A stretch of DNA of 64,000 bases from Bacteroidota bacterium (GTDB lineage: Bacteria; Bacteroidota; Bacteroidia; Bacteroidales; WCHB1-69): positions 1-64,000 of the forward strand of contig JAKIZI010000006.1 in the NCBI GenBank assembly GCA_022708105.1. The letters are read 5' to 3'. Within the stretch, counting starts at the first letter, position 1. Each line of letters begins with the position of its first letter. The notes below the pieces were generated by a model that worked only from the letters and a program-made list of their open reading frames with translations, was not told the DNA's origin and searched no databases. The position numbers and the translations under genes are program-made. Below are positions 54,448 to 62,189 of the stretch, piece after piece.

Positions 54448-54758
54448 ACATTTGATTGTTCAAAAGTAAAAAGCGATGAAAATCCGGTCATATCGAAAAT
54501 GCTCTTGATTTCAGCACTCATATCTCGAATAGATAATTTCCCCCCTTTTGCCAATGCACTTTTTTGCAACACCAAAAAAAGACGCAATCCAGAACTGCTG
54601 ATATAGGTAAAATCGGCGCAATCCAAAATCACATGTTGCATAGTACCCTCCAATATCGGGGCAATAGCCTTTTCAAATTCTCCTGCCGTAGCGGTATCCA
54701 ATCGACCTGCAATTTTCACTAAAGTACATCCTTCAATAATTTCAATCTTAACTTCCAT
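54444..54758 (-). CDS. STAS-domain phospho-switch protein (anti-sigma-factor antagonist-like)
   Basis: A 104-residue SpoIIAA/RsbV-like protein. The regulatory loop is TYISSSGLRLFL, with Ser55 at the SpoIIAA phosphoserine position. It lies 28 bases after the SpoIIE phosphatase-kinase gene and overlaps the permease fusion by 4 bases. In known systems unphosphorylated STAS proteins bind RsbW-type kinases and free a sigma factor; here no sigma factor is encoded nearby and the next two genes are a transporter. A paralogue lies at 42455-42760. Confidence 0.94.
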   Translation of the reverse strand: MEVKIEIIEGCTLVKIAGRLDTATAGEFEKAIAPILEGTMQHVILDCADFTYISSSGLRLFLVLQKSALAKGGKLSIRDMSAEIKSIFDMTGFSSLFTFEQSNV

Positions 54759-54786
54759 AATTGTTTTAATTTAATCGTATTTTAAT

Positions 54787-57126
54787 TTAGATTTTCTTTT
54801 TCATCGTAAAAATATTAATATCATGAATTCGGCTATAAGTAACCTCATTCATAATCTGTTTGATCAAATAGATGCCTAACCCACCTATAGGACGTTCTTC
54901 TGCAGATAATTCCAAATTTGGGTTTTCCGAGAGTGTAGGATCAAACGGGATTCCGGAGTCCGTAACTGTAAAGATTAAATCGCTCCCTTTCAGCGAAACA
55001 GAAACAACGATTTTTTTTCCGGGTTCTTTGGGATAGGCATACAAGATCACATTGGAAACGGCTTCCTCCAAGGCTAAATTCAATTTCAGAACCAATGCAT
55101 CTTCCAATCCCAAGTCATGTCCTACCCCTTCGATAAATTCGTACAGTATCGGAATTTGTTGAATTTCATTAATTAAGGTAATGCTTTTTTCATATTTTTC
55201 TTGGCCCCCCACAAAAGTAATGGCCAACATGGTCATATCGTCCGATTGGGGAGCATGGGCAACATGATGCGTCACATCTTCGAGTACCCCTTCAATCAAC
55301 AATTGGGGCGTAGCAAACTCTTTTTCGGAGAGAAACGCAAGTAATCGTTCTTCTCCGTATAAAACCTGTTCGCCGTTTTCTGCTTCCGTTATGCCGTCTG
55401 TATAGAGAAATAATGTACTGCCCGCATTGAGTTGATAGGATTGTTGTTTAAATTCAAAATCCTCATATAAACCAAGCGGCAAATTGGGAATAACCGAAAA
55501 ATAGGAACTTGTTTTCTCGATTAATAAGGGAGGATTATGTCCTGCATTACAATATTCGAGCATGCCTGTCCGTAAATCCAACAACCCTAAGAAAAGGGTT
55601 ACAAACATATTTGATTCATTATTTTCCGACAACGACCGATTAAGTCCGGCCATAATTTCGGCAGCTGTATTATAATGCAAGGAAACGGTTCGAAACAAAC
55701 TACGGGTTACGGCCATGAGTAGAGATGCCGGAATTCCCTTTCCGGAAACATCTCCAATAATAAAATACAATTTTTCTTCATGAATAAAATAATCGTACAA
55801 ATCTCCGCCGACCTCTTTTGCCGGGATAAGTACCGCAAATTGTTCAATCTCTTTTCTTGAAGGAAACGGGGGGAACGTTTTGGGAATCATCCCCATCTGA
55901 ATTTCCCGTGCAATTCTTAATTCACTTTCTATTTTTTCTTTGGCACTTGTTGTATCTTTTAATGTTTGAATATAATGGACTAAATTATGTTGCATATATT
56001 CAAAAGCATCGTGTAACTCCCGCATTTCATCTTGAGTATGAATATCGGGCAAGATAATATTAAAATTTCCTTTGGCTACATCTCGTGCCGAAGTCGCAAA
56101 ATGATGCAACGGCGATAACTGGCGGGTAATAATTCTGGCAATAATAACTGTCAATAATCCCAATCCAATGATGATGACAATGAGTAAAATAATGGAAATC
56201 GAACGCAATGGCAAATACATTTCCGATTTGGGAAACAGAACGGCCAATGTCCAATTGCTCGAAGGTAACGGGGCATAATACATTACACGCTCAATTCCGT
56301 CCAACGTACTGCTCACGAAACCACTTTTGTTACGTTGCATATCCCGACCGATTTCTCTCAATTCTGGGTTATTTTTTTCTTTGGCATAACTAAAAATGGT
56401 TTGATTCATTATCAACTCCTTATTCGGGTGCGTCACAAAAGTACCGTTGCGCGAAAGTACCGATGCATAGCCTGTTTCTAGTATTTTTAACGAAGAAACC
56501 ATCTCCGTAAAGCGGTCTAAAGGCAAATCCATGGTCAATATGGCAACGATTATTTCTTTCCCGTTAGAATCCAAATATACCGGAACCGAATAGGTCGTCA
56601 TTAATGCATTTCCGCCCCCCTCATCATAATAGGGTTCTGACCAATATGGCTGCTGAATGCTCATGGGAATCTGGTACCAATCCATGACAAAATACTCATA
56701 ATTCTCATTTCCCAATTGAATGCTCCGAATAGAATCCCCATCCCGATAGGAATAGGGCGAAAAATAAAGTCCTTTGTCTTTAAAATAGTTCGGGGTAAAA
56801 GCAATTGCCGAGCCAATAATCTCCGGATTCTGTGCAACAATTTGACGCGTCAGGTCCATAAAGGTGTCCGGATGATTAATCATTCTGGTTATCATCCATT
56901 TATAATTGTCTGCAATCTTCATAATCGGCGCCAATATAGCTTCCGTTTGCATCACGGTATTTTCGGTCAATATCTCGGCATTTCGATAGGTCATCTCTTC
57001 TATCCGGTGTTTCGAAAAGAAATAGAACCCTGACAACGACAACACAAATAATAAAATACAAAGGGTCAAGACATAAGTAACAATTCTTGCCGATAATGAT
57101 TGCTTAAATTTATTCACAATACTCAT
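54787..57126 (-). CDS. Membrane Cache-HAMP-SpoIIE phosphatase with C-terminal RsbW-type kinase domain
   Basis: A 779-residue bifunctional sensor. TM1 (about 15-37) and TM2 (about 309-331) bound a periplasmic double-Cache sensor (about 40-305). HAMP (about 330-385) and a coiled segment lead to the SpoIIE/PP2C domain (about 410-640): GGDLYDYF, GDVSGKGIPASLL, TDGITEA and QSDDMT supply the metal-binding Asp residues. Residues about 650-779 are a GHKL kinase domain with an intact N box (Glu687, Glu688, Asn692), DSG (723-725) and GGLGIYL (748-754). It should both dephosphorylate and phosphorylate a STAS partner, encoded next. Its start overlaps the upstream binding-protein stop by 4 bases. Confidence 0.95.
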   Translation of the reverse strand: MSIVNKFKQSLSARIVTYVLTLCILLFVLSLSGFYFFSKHRIEEMTYRNAEILTENTVMQTEAILAPIMKIADNYKWMITRMINHPDTFMDLTRQIVAQNPEIIGSAIAFTPNYFKDKGLYFSPYSYRDGDSIRSIQLGNENYEYFVMDWYQIPMSIQQPYWSEPYYDEGGGNALMTTYSVPVYLDSNGKEIIVAILTMDLPLDRFTEMVSSLKILETGYASVLSRNGTFVTHPNKELIMNQTIFSYAKEKNNPELREIGRDMQRNKSGFVSSTLDGIERVMYYAPLPSSNWTLAVLFPKSEMYLPLRSISIILLIVIIIGLGLLTVIIARIITRQLSPLHHFATSARDVAKGNFNIILPDIHTQDEMRELHDAFEYMQHNLVHYIQTLKDTTSAKEKIESELRIAREIQMGMIPKTFPPFPSRKEIEQFAVLIPAKEVGGDLYDYFIHEEKLYFIIGDVSGKGIPASLLMAVTRSLFRTVSLHYNTAAEIMAGLNRSLSENNESNMFVTLFLGLLDLRTGMLEYCNAGHNPPLLIEKTSSYFSVIPNLPLGLYEDFEFKQQSYQLNAGSTLFLYTDGITEAENGEQVLYGEERLLAFLSEKEFATPQLLIEGVLEDVTHHVAHAPQSDDMTMLAITFVGGQEKYEKSITLINEIQQIPILYEFIEGVGHDLGLEDALVLKLNLALEEAVSNVILYAYPKEPGKKIVVSVSLKGSDLIFTVTDSGIPFDPTLSENPNLELSAEERPIGGLGIYLIKQIMNEVTYSRIHDINIFTMKKKI

Positions 57127-58103
57127 TGGTCATCGTTTTTGAATGATAATACGGGTTTAAAAAATTCGGAATAGGGCGTTATTGATTTCAAAAAGCCATT
57201 GGACAACAACTTTTTTGCAGCTTTTTCGTAAGTTATTTCCGATAAATAACCTTTATTACCTTTTTCCAAAGGAGGTTTCATTAATTCCAATACTTTTTCC
57301 AACATCCACTGCTGATGAGCATAATTCGTAGGAATATGATTTTTTTTCATCACTTCCAAAACAATTTCTATCGTTTCTTCCGGGTGGGTTTCTGCATATT
57401 CCCAACCCTTAAGAGAGGCTTCCGCAAACTTGCGAAGATCTTGTTTTCTCGTATTATAGGTATTTTTTAAACAATAGAGTCCATCTTCGGGCATGTTACA
57501 TCCGTGACGTGAAAAGAAAAAAGTGTTGAGTTCTTCGGAATTATACCCTGCATTAATAATCTGATCATATTCATTGTACCACATAACCGTCATGGCATCC
57601 ACTCCATCAAGCATAAACATATTGATTGATGAAAGAATGGGCACCCATGTAACCTTTATATTAAGAGAATTTACCAACGACTTGGGAATTTCATCGAATC
57701 CACTCTTCCAAATACCAATTTTCTTTCCACTAAGTTCTTGAATCGTTTTAATATTTTTAGATTTCTTAGTTACAAAAAGCAGGGCTGAATTTTGGGACAT
57801 CTGGGCAATATTAACCATTTCGGCTCCGTTTCCAACGGTCGTCATGGCAGTTACCAAAAATAGGGAAATTACATCCACTTTTCCGCTCAACAGACTTTCA
57901 GTGGGCATTATTGAAGCCGAAGGATGAACTATTTTAACCTTAATTCCGGCTTCTTCATAAAATCCTTTTTCTTGTGCCACATAATAACCTGCAAATTGTG
58001 CTTGCGGTAACCAATGGGGCATAAAAACCACCTCCGGCATCTGGGCAGATAAGGAGCCACAGCTAAATAAAATGACGAAGAGACGCACTATTCTGCTTGT
58101 CAT
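57123..58103 (-). CDS. Periplasmic NMT1/SsuA-like substrate-binding protein
   Basis: A 326-residue exported protein with a signal peptide (about 1-20, ending SLSAQ). The pattern FMPHWLPQAQFAGYYVAQEKGFYEEAGIKVKI and GKVDVISLFLV belong to the NMT1/THI5 and nitrate/sulfonate/taurine binding-protein family. No cognate SsuBC/TauBC permease or ATPase of that family is present, and no TPP riboswitch precedes the gene, so thiamine-precursor transport is not supported. It is translationally coupled to the Cache-SpoIIE gene, suggesting it delivers a ligand signal to that sensor. It opens the operon. Confidence 0.9.
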   Translation of the reverse strand: MTSRIVRLFVILFSCGSLSAQMPEVVFMPHWLPQAQFAGYYVAQEKGFYEEAGIKVKIVHPSASIMPTESLLSGKVDVISLFLVTAMTTVGNGAEMVNIAQMSQNSALLFVTKKSKNIKTIQELSGKKIGIWKSGFDEIPKSLVNSLNIKVTWVPILSSINMFMLDGVDAMTVMWYNEYDQIINAGYNSEELNTFFFSRHGCNMPEDGLYCLKNTYNTRKQDLRKFAEASLKGWEYAETHPEETIEIVLEVMKKNHIPTNYAHQQWMLEKVLELMKPPLEKGNKGYLSEITYEKAAKKLLSNGFLKSITPYSEFFKPVLSFKNDDQ

Positions 58104-58128
58104 AACCTCTATATTTATTTTTTATTAA

Positions 58129-58161
58129 CAAAAATACACTCTATTGAGAAATATTGGCAAA
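58129..58161 (-). promoter_or_regulatory. Promoter of the partner-switching transport operon (TTTG-N21-TATTTTTG)
   Basis: On the minus strand TTTG (58161-58158) and TATTTTTG (58136-58129) are 21 bases apart. The first gene starts 25 bases downstream. This is the only promoter-like element found for the five genes, whose gaps are -4, 28, -4 and 21 bases. Confidence 0.65.
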
Positions 58162-58237
58162 TTTAAAAGAAAAATTTATCTATAAATATTTTATTCAAAA
58201 AAAAAAAATGAAAGAGACTTCAAGTATTCCTTATTAC

Positions 58238-58266
58238 TATTGTCCGATAAAAAAAATAGAAGTACG
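58238..58266 (+). repeat. Dispersed intergenic repeat, partial copy 3
   Basis: TATTG-TCCG, an A-rich run and TAGAAGTACG repeat the first part of copies 1 and 2 in the same order, with small insertions; similarity stops after AAGTAC. Confidence 0.4.
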
Positions 58267-58423
58267 TGGTTTACTAAAAAATTCACTACGAGATAAATAG
58301 AAATTTTCAGCCGTACAATAATCCATCTTTTTTAAGATATTTTGAAATGTATGGAAAAATCTCCGATTAATGGAAAAAGAGCAGGTTTCATCGTAAAGGA
58401 GCAAAGGAGCAGAGCCGCTAAAA

Positions 58424-58462
58424 GAAAAAAAACAGCGGATAAAAATATAACCCGCTGTTTAA
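58424..58462 (-). terminator. Rho-independent terminator after rplY
   Basis: On the minus strand AAACAGCGG and CCGCTGTTT form a stem around a loop of about 13 bases followed by eight T's, 27 bases after the rplY stop. Confidence 0.85.
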
Positions 58463-58488
58463 TATTAAAAAAATAAGATCTTTTATTA

Positions 58489-59058
58489 TTATGCTTCTTC
58501 TTGGGTTTGTTCCACATTACGTGTAGAAACAACTGAAACAAGAAGTTTTCCCGGATGTTCCATAATCGTCAGATGGTTTATCTGTAAATCTGAAACTTTA
58601 AGCGAATCATTAATTTCCAAATTAGATATATCAACACTTACGTGTTCGGGAATAAATTGGAGTTCTCCCTTAACTTTAATTTTTCTAACTTTCTTTGATA
58701 ATTTTCCACCGCGAAGAACACCGGGAGAAGTTCCGGTGATTAATACCGGAATGTCAATAATAATAGGTTTTCCATCAATAACTTCCAAGAAATCAACGTG
58801 TAACAATTTATCGGTAATCGGATGAAATTGGCTATCTTGAACAATGGCATTCATTTTTGTGCCGGCAATGTCCAATTCAACATATTTTACTTCCGGGGTA
58901 TATAGCAAATCTTTAAATTGCTTTTCAGGAACCACAAATTGATATTGTTGAGCACCACCATAAGCAACACAAGGAACCATTCCTTTGGCTCTTTGTTCTT
59001 TTGCATCTCTTTTCCCTACGTTCTCTCTTAGAGAACCGCTAATAGATACTGATTTCAT
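58489..59058 (-). CDS. rplY: 50S ribosomal protein L25/general stress protein Ctc (bL25)
   Basis: A 189-residue 5S-rRNA-binding protein of the longer CTC type. The N-terminal L25 domain begins MKSVSISGSLRENVGKRDAK and contains GMVPCVAYGG; the C-terminal beta domain (about 95-180) has VDFLEVIDGKPIIIDIPV and GVLRGGKLSKKVRKIKV. It is monocistronic, divergent from hisS, with its own promoter and a strong terminator. Confidence 0.96.
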   Translation of the reverse strand: MKSVSISGSLRENVGKRDAKEQRAKGMVPCVAYGGAQQYQFVVPEKQFKDLLYTPEVKYVELDIAGTKMNAIVQDSQFHPITDKLLHVDFLEVIDGKPIIIDIPVLITGTSPGVLRGGKLSKKVRKIKVKGELQFIPEHVSVDISNLEINDSLKVSDLQINHLTIMEHPGKLLVSVVSTRNVEQTQEEA

Positions 59059-59097
59059 TTTATTTTTTTATTTAATTTATAATGATTTAAAAAGTTT

Positions 59098-59106
59098 GCA
59101 AAGATA
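59098..59106 (-). promoter_or_regulatory. Promoter -7 element (TATCTTTGC) for rplY
   Basis: The minus strand reads TATCTTTGC 39 bases before the rplY ATG. Confidence 0.55.
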
Positions 59107-59144
59107 GTAAAAAAAGAGATAAGAAATACATTAAAAATAAATCC

Positions 59145-59153
59145 TATCTTTGC
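59145..59153 (+). promoter_or_regulatory. Promoter -7 element (TATCTTTGC) for hisS
   Basis: TATCTTTGC matches TAnnTTTG, 19 bases before the hisS ATG and divergent from the rplY promoter. Confidence 0.55.
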
Positions 59154-59172
59154 AGTTTGAAAATAAAAAATT

Positions 59173-60531
59173 ATGTCAGTCGTAAAACCTTCTATACCAA
59201 AAGGAACGCGCGATTTCACTCCTTTGGAGATGATTCGACGCAACTATATTATGAATACCATACGGTCTATTTTTGAAAAATATGCCTATTTACCCATCGA
59301 AACACCATCCATGGAAAATCTTTCTACTCTTATGGGAAAATATGGAGAAGAGGGAGACCGATTAATTTTTAAGATATTAAATTCCGGAGATTTTTTGTCG
59401 GGAGTTGATTTGAAAAATAAAACCGCAATTCAAGCCGCTTCATTAATTTGTGAAAAAGGGCTCCGATATGATTTGACAGTTCCTTTTGCCCGCTTTGTCG
59501 TGCAACATCGCAACGATCTAACTTTTCCTTTTAAACGATATCAGATGCAGCCGGTGTGGAGAGCCGACAGACCACAAAAAGGCAGATACAGAGAATTTTA
59601 TCAATGCGATATTGATGTTATCGGCAGTAACTCTTTATTAAATGAAGCAGAGTTAATCCAAATAACCGATGAAATTTTTTCCACTTTTGGAATTGACATC
59701 ACTATTAAAGTAAATAATAGAAAAATATTGGCCGGAATTGCCGAAATTATTTCCGAACCGGATAAGATTACGACGATTTGTACTGCTATCGACAAATTGG
59801 ATAAAATAGGAAAAGAACAGGTGTGCCGGGAATTGGAAGATAACGGTTTATCTTCTTTGGCCATAACCCAACTCAACCCATTCTTTGAACTAAAAGGGAG
59901 TAGTGAAGAACAATTGCAATTATTGTCTGATACATTTAAAAATTGTGAAATCGGGAAAAAAGGAGTTGAAGAAATTCGTTCCATGTTAGCGTATGTAAGC
60001 ATGCTTCCGATTCGTTCCAAAGTCGAACTTGATGTAACCTTAGCAAGAGGTTTGAACTATTATACCGGAGCTATCTTTGAAGTAAAGGCCAACGGGGTTT
60101 CGATTGGCAGTATCTCCGGAGGTGGCCGTTATGATGACCTTACGGGCATTTTTGGACTTAAAAATATGTCTGGCGTAGGTATTTCCTACGGAGCAGAACG
60201 AATTTACGATGTATTGCAGGAATTGGATCGTTTCCCAAAAGAGATTGCTTCTCCGGTAAAAGTTTTATTCCTCAATTTCGGAAAAGAAGAAGAACTTTAT
60301 GCGTTGGATGCATTGCAAAAAGTTCGTGCTTCGGGTATTTCATGCGAAATATATCCCGATAATGTCAAAATCGGGAAGCAATTGAATTATGCTAATGATA
60401 AATCAATTCCTTTTGTGGTCATGGCAGGTGCAGACGAAATAAAAGAGCACATTTTTACATTGAAAAATATGTGCTCCGGGGAGCAGCAAAAAATATCCGT
60501 TGAGGAAATTATTGCCGCCGTTAAGAGTTAG
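59173..60531 (+). CDS. hisS: Histidine--tRNA ligase
   Basis: A 452-residue class II aminoacyl-tRNA synthetase. Motif 1 begins near [16 protein letters not shown] and [20 protein letters not shown], the motif 2 region [29 protein letters not shown], the HisA signature [15 protein letters not shown], and motif 3 with [13 protein letters not shown] and [11 protein letters not shown] are all present; a C-terminal anticodon-binding domain follows. It converges on the flavoprotein gene, whose stop is 13 bases away, without a visible terminator. Confidence 0.98.
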   Translation: MSVVKPSIPKGTRDFTPLEMIRRNYIMNTIRSIFEKYAYLPIETPSMENLSTLMGKYGEEGDRLIFKILNSGDFLSGVDLKNKTAIQAASLICEKGLRYDLTVPFARFVVQHRNDLTFPFKRYQMQPVWRADRPQKGRYREFYQCDIDVIGSNSLLNEAELIQITDEIFSTFGIDITIKVNNRKILAGIAEIISEPDKITTICTAIDKLDKIGKEQVCRELEDNGLSSLAITQLNPFFELKGSSEEQLQLLSDTFKNCEIGKKGVEEIRSMLAYVSMLPIRSKVELDVTLARGLNYYTGAIFEVKANGVSIGSISGGGRYDDLTGIFGLKNMSGVGISYGAERIYDVLQELDRFPKEIASPVKVLFLNFGKEEELYALDALQKVRASGISCEIYPDNVKIGKQLNYANDKSIPFVVMAGADEIKEHIFTLKNMCSGEQQKISVEEIIAAVKS

Positions 60532-60544
60532 AATTTATTCCTTT

Positions 60545-61747
60545 TTAGCAACCGGAAACTATAAGTGCGAAATTTTTCCCGTACGTTTTAATGCGTTCAA
60601 AATCCTTTTCCTGAGGTCTGAATTTCAGGAAAAGTGAATTTCCCCAATAGTTTAATTTAAGATTTTCAATATTCCCAATCAACTGTTTTTCAGCTTCTCC
60701 GCTCCAGCCGTAAGAACCAAAACAACCAGCGAGTTTATCTTTATCCCGAATAGGAGTCATGTGTGCAAATACCTGATAGAGTTGGGGCAACATGTTTTGA
60801 TTAATAGTAGGGCTTCCTAAAAGATATGCTGAAGCCTTGTCTATTTTATCCGCAAGCGTCCCTATATCCATCTTTTCAATATCGCAAAGGTCAATTTCTA
60901 CACCCTGCACTTCGGCCGCTCCTTCCGCAATCTTTTCGGCAATGGTTTTGGTAAATCCGTATGCCGACACGTATGCAATCAAAATGCGATTTTTAACCGG
61001 ATATTGAGCAATATATTCCTGACATAGTTTTTCGGTTTTATCAATAATCTCTTGACAACCTTCGGTAATAAGCGGACCATGCCCGGTACAAATTGCTTCA
61101 ATTTCCAAAGGACGAATACGTTCAATTGCTTGTAAGAAAAATTTACTGAACGGTTTTAAAATCACATCAAAATAGTATTGATAGGCATCATCATAATTAC
61201 CCACTTTATTAATATACATATCATCGTGACAGAAATGGGCTCCGAAAGAATCACAGGTAAAAAGCACTTTGTCTTCTTTAAGATAGGTGTAGATAGAATC
61301 CGGCCAATGCAAATTCGGGGCAGAAATCACCTCAATGGTTTTATTTCCTAAATCAATAATATCGCCGCCTCTGACCGCTTGCTGTGGAAATTCCTCTCCT
61401 ATTTGGTCTTTTAAAAACCGAAGCGCAGAAGTTGAACCGAGAATTTTGGCATTTGGAGCAATTTTCAATAACTTGCGTAAACCACCGGCATGGTCAGGCT
61501 CCGTATGATTCACAATGATGTATTCAATCTCCGAAGGATCGCAAAGCTTCCGTAATTTTTCCTCATAAACATCCCAGAATTTCTCCTTTACCGTTTCAAC
61601 AATCGTCTTTTTTTCAGCATTAATAAAATAAGAATTGTAAGTTGTTCCGTATTTGGTTTCCATTACAATATCAAACGTTGTGATTTCCTTGTCTAATACC
61701 CCAATCCACTCAACGGAATCTGTAATTTTTAAAATCTGTTTATCCAT
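60545..61747 (-). CDS. A-type flavoprotein (flavodiiron protein, FprA family)
   Basis: A 400-residue cytoplasmic enzyme that reduces O2 to water and/or NO to N2O, protecting anaerobes. The N-terminal metallo-beta-lactamase domain carries the diiron ligands His81, Glu83, Asp85 and His86 (HTEPDH), His147, Asp166 and His223 (GHGP). The C-terminal flavodoxin domain starts near residue 255 (ILIAYVSAYGFTKTIAEKIAEG). No rubredoxin domain is fused. A perfect 9-base inverted repeat lies in the upstream region (61797-61860). Confidence 0.95.
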   Translation of the reverse strand: MDKQILKITDSVEWIGVLDKEITTFDIVMETKYGTTYNSYFINAEKKTIVETVKEKFWDVYEEKLRKLCDPSEIEYIIVNHTEPDHAGGLRKLLKIAPNAKILGSTSALRFLKDQIGEEFPQQAVRGGDIIDLGNKTIEVISAPNLHWPDSIYTYLKEDKVLFTCDSFGAHFCHDDMYINKVGNYDDAYQYYFDVILKPFSKFFLQAIERIRPLEIEAICTGHGPLITEGCQEIIDKTEKLCQEYIAQYPVKNRILIAYVSAYGFTKTIAEKIAEGAAEVQGVEIDLCDIEKMDIGTLADKIDKASAYLLGSPTINQNMLPQLYQVFAHMTPIRDKDKLAGCFGSYGWSGEAEKQLIGNIENLKLNYWGNSLFLKFRPQEKDFERIKTYGKNFALIVSGC

Positions 61748-61796
61748 AGTTTTAATTTTTATAGTAACATAACAATAATGATGAAAAAAATGTTTA

Positions 61797-61860
61797 GAAT
61801 CTCAATATTTTTTCTTTTTATCAGATAATAGCTTCTTTCAAACATTCCTTTTTGAGATTC
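61797..61860. repeat. Widely spaced 9-base inverted repeat upstream of the flavoprotein gene
   Basis: GAATCTCAA (61797-61805) and TTGAGATTC (61852-61860) are exact reverse complements, 46 bases apart, beginning 49 bases before the flavoprotein start. It could be a looping regulator site or chance. Confidence 0.3.
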
Positions 61861-61958
61861 ACACATAGGGAAAACGAAAGAAATTTAAGATTAGTATATT
61901 TTTAATGATTTAATAAACAAACAAATACAAACTTTTCTTCAAAAAAAAGAGCAAATAA

Positions 61959-61990
61959 TTGAGAAATTGGGATTTTTTTTGTACTTTTGC
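61959..61990 (+). promoter_or_regulatory. Promoter for the initiator tRNA (TTG-N20-TACTTTTG)
   Basis: TTG (61959-61961) and TACTTTTG (61982-61989) are 20 bases apart; the tRNA begins 15 bases after the -7 element. Confidence 0.6.
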
Positions 61991-62004
61991 AATCTAATAA
62001 ATAG

Positions 62005-62079
62005 TGCGGGGTAGAGCAGTGGCAGCTCGTCGGGCTCATAACCCGGAGGTCGGAGGTTCGAATCCCCCCCCCGCTACCA
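62005..62079 (+). tRNA. Initiator tRNA-fMet (CAT)
   Basis: A 75-base cloverleaf with encoded CCA. D stem is GAGC/GCTC; the anticodon stem-loop TCGGG-CTCATAA-CCCGG has the three consecutive G-C pairs and CAT anticodon of initiators; the 1-72 pair is a T-T mismatch, as expected for an initiator. The T arm is GGAGG-TTCGAAT-CCCCC, leaving an A51-C63 mismatch inside a run of nine C's, so a base-call or homopolymer error there is possible. A terminator follows. Confidence 0.95.
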
Positions 62080-62082
62080 AGC

Positions 62083-62114
62083 AAAAATGTCCTCTTTTGG
62101 GGGACATTTTTTTA
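62083..62114 (+). terminator. Rho-independent terminator after tRNA-fMet
   Basis: AAAATGTCC and GGACATTTT form a stem with a 9-base loop and a long T run, 4 bases after the tRNA. Confidence 0.85.
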
Positions 62115-62130
62115 TTTTTAAATACTTATA

Positions 62131-62166
62131 AAAAAAATGCCGGTTAATAAGTCGGCATTTTTTTAT
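62131..62166 (-). terminator. Terminator of the decarboxylase operon, probably bidirectional
   Basis: AAAAAAATGCCG and CGGCATTTTTTT form a 12-base stem around a 10-base loop, with A and T runs on both sides, 24 bases beyond the stop of the beta-subunit gene. Confidence 0.8.
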
Positions 62167-62189
62167 AATACGTTTTAGACCATATAGTT

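Larger units (their letters stand above)
58104..58488. other. 385-base intergenic region without a gene
   Basis: It holds the operon promoter (58129-58161), a partial third copy of the dispersed repeat (58238-58266), a CTTTGCG-type element on the minus strand (58391-58425) and the rplY terminator. A 30-codon ORF at 58208-58300 runs through the repeat and is not considered a gene. Confidence 0.6.

Noticed and set aside
51061-58103. A sigma factor or classical anti-sigma target within the SpoIIE/STAS operon
   Set aside because: All five frames were read; none encodes sigma-70 or ECF regions. The RsbW-like domains are only the SpoIIE C-terminus and the ATPase tail.
58104-58200. TPP riboswitch before the NMT1/THI5-like gene
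   Set aside because: No THI-box consensus (CTGAGA or the ACCTGATCTGGATAATGCCAG-like end) is present in the short leader.
58208-58300. 30-codon ORF starting ATGAAAGAGACTTC in the long intergenic region
   Set aside because: It runs through the dispersed repeat copy, has no recognisable pattern and no start context; chance ORF in AT-rich DNA.
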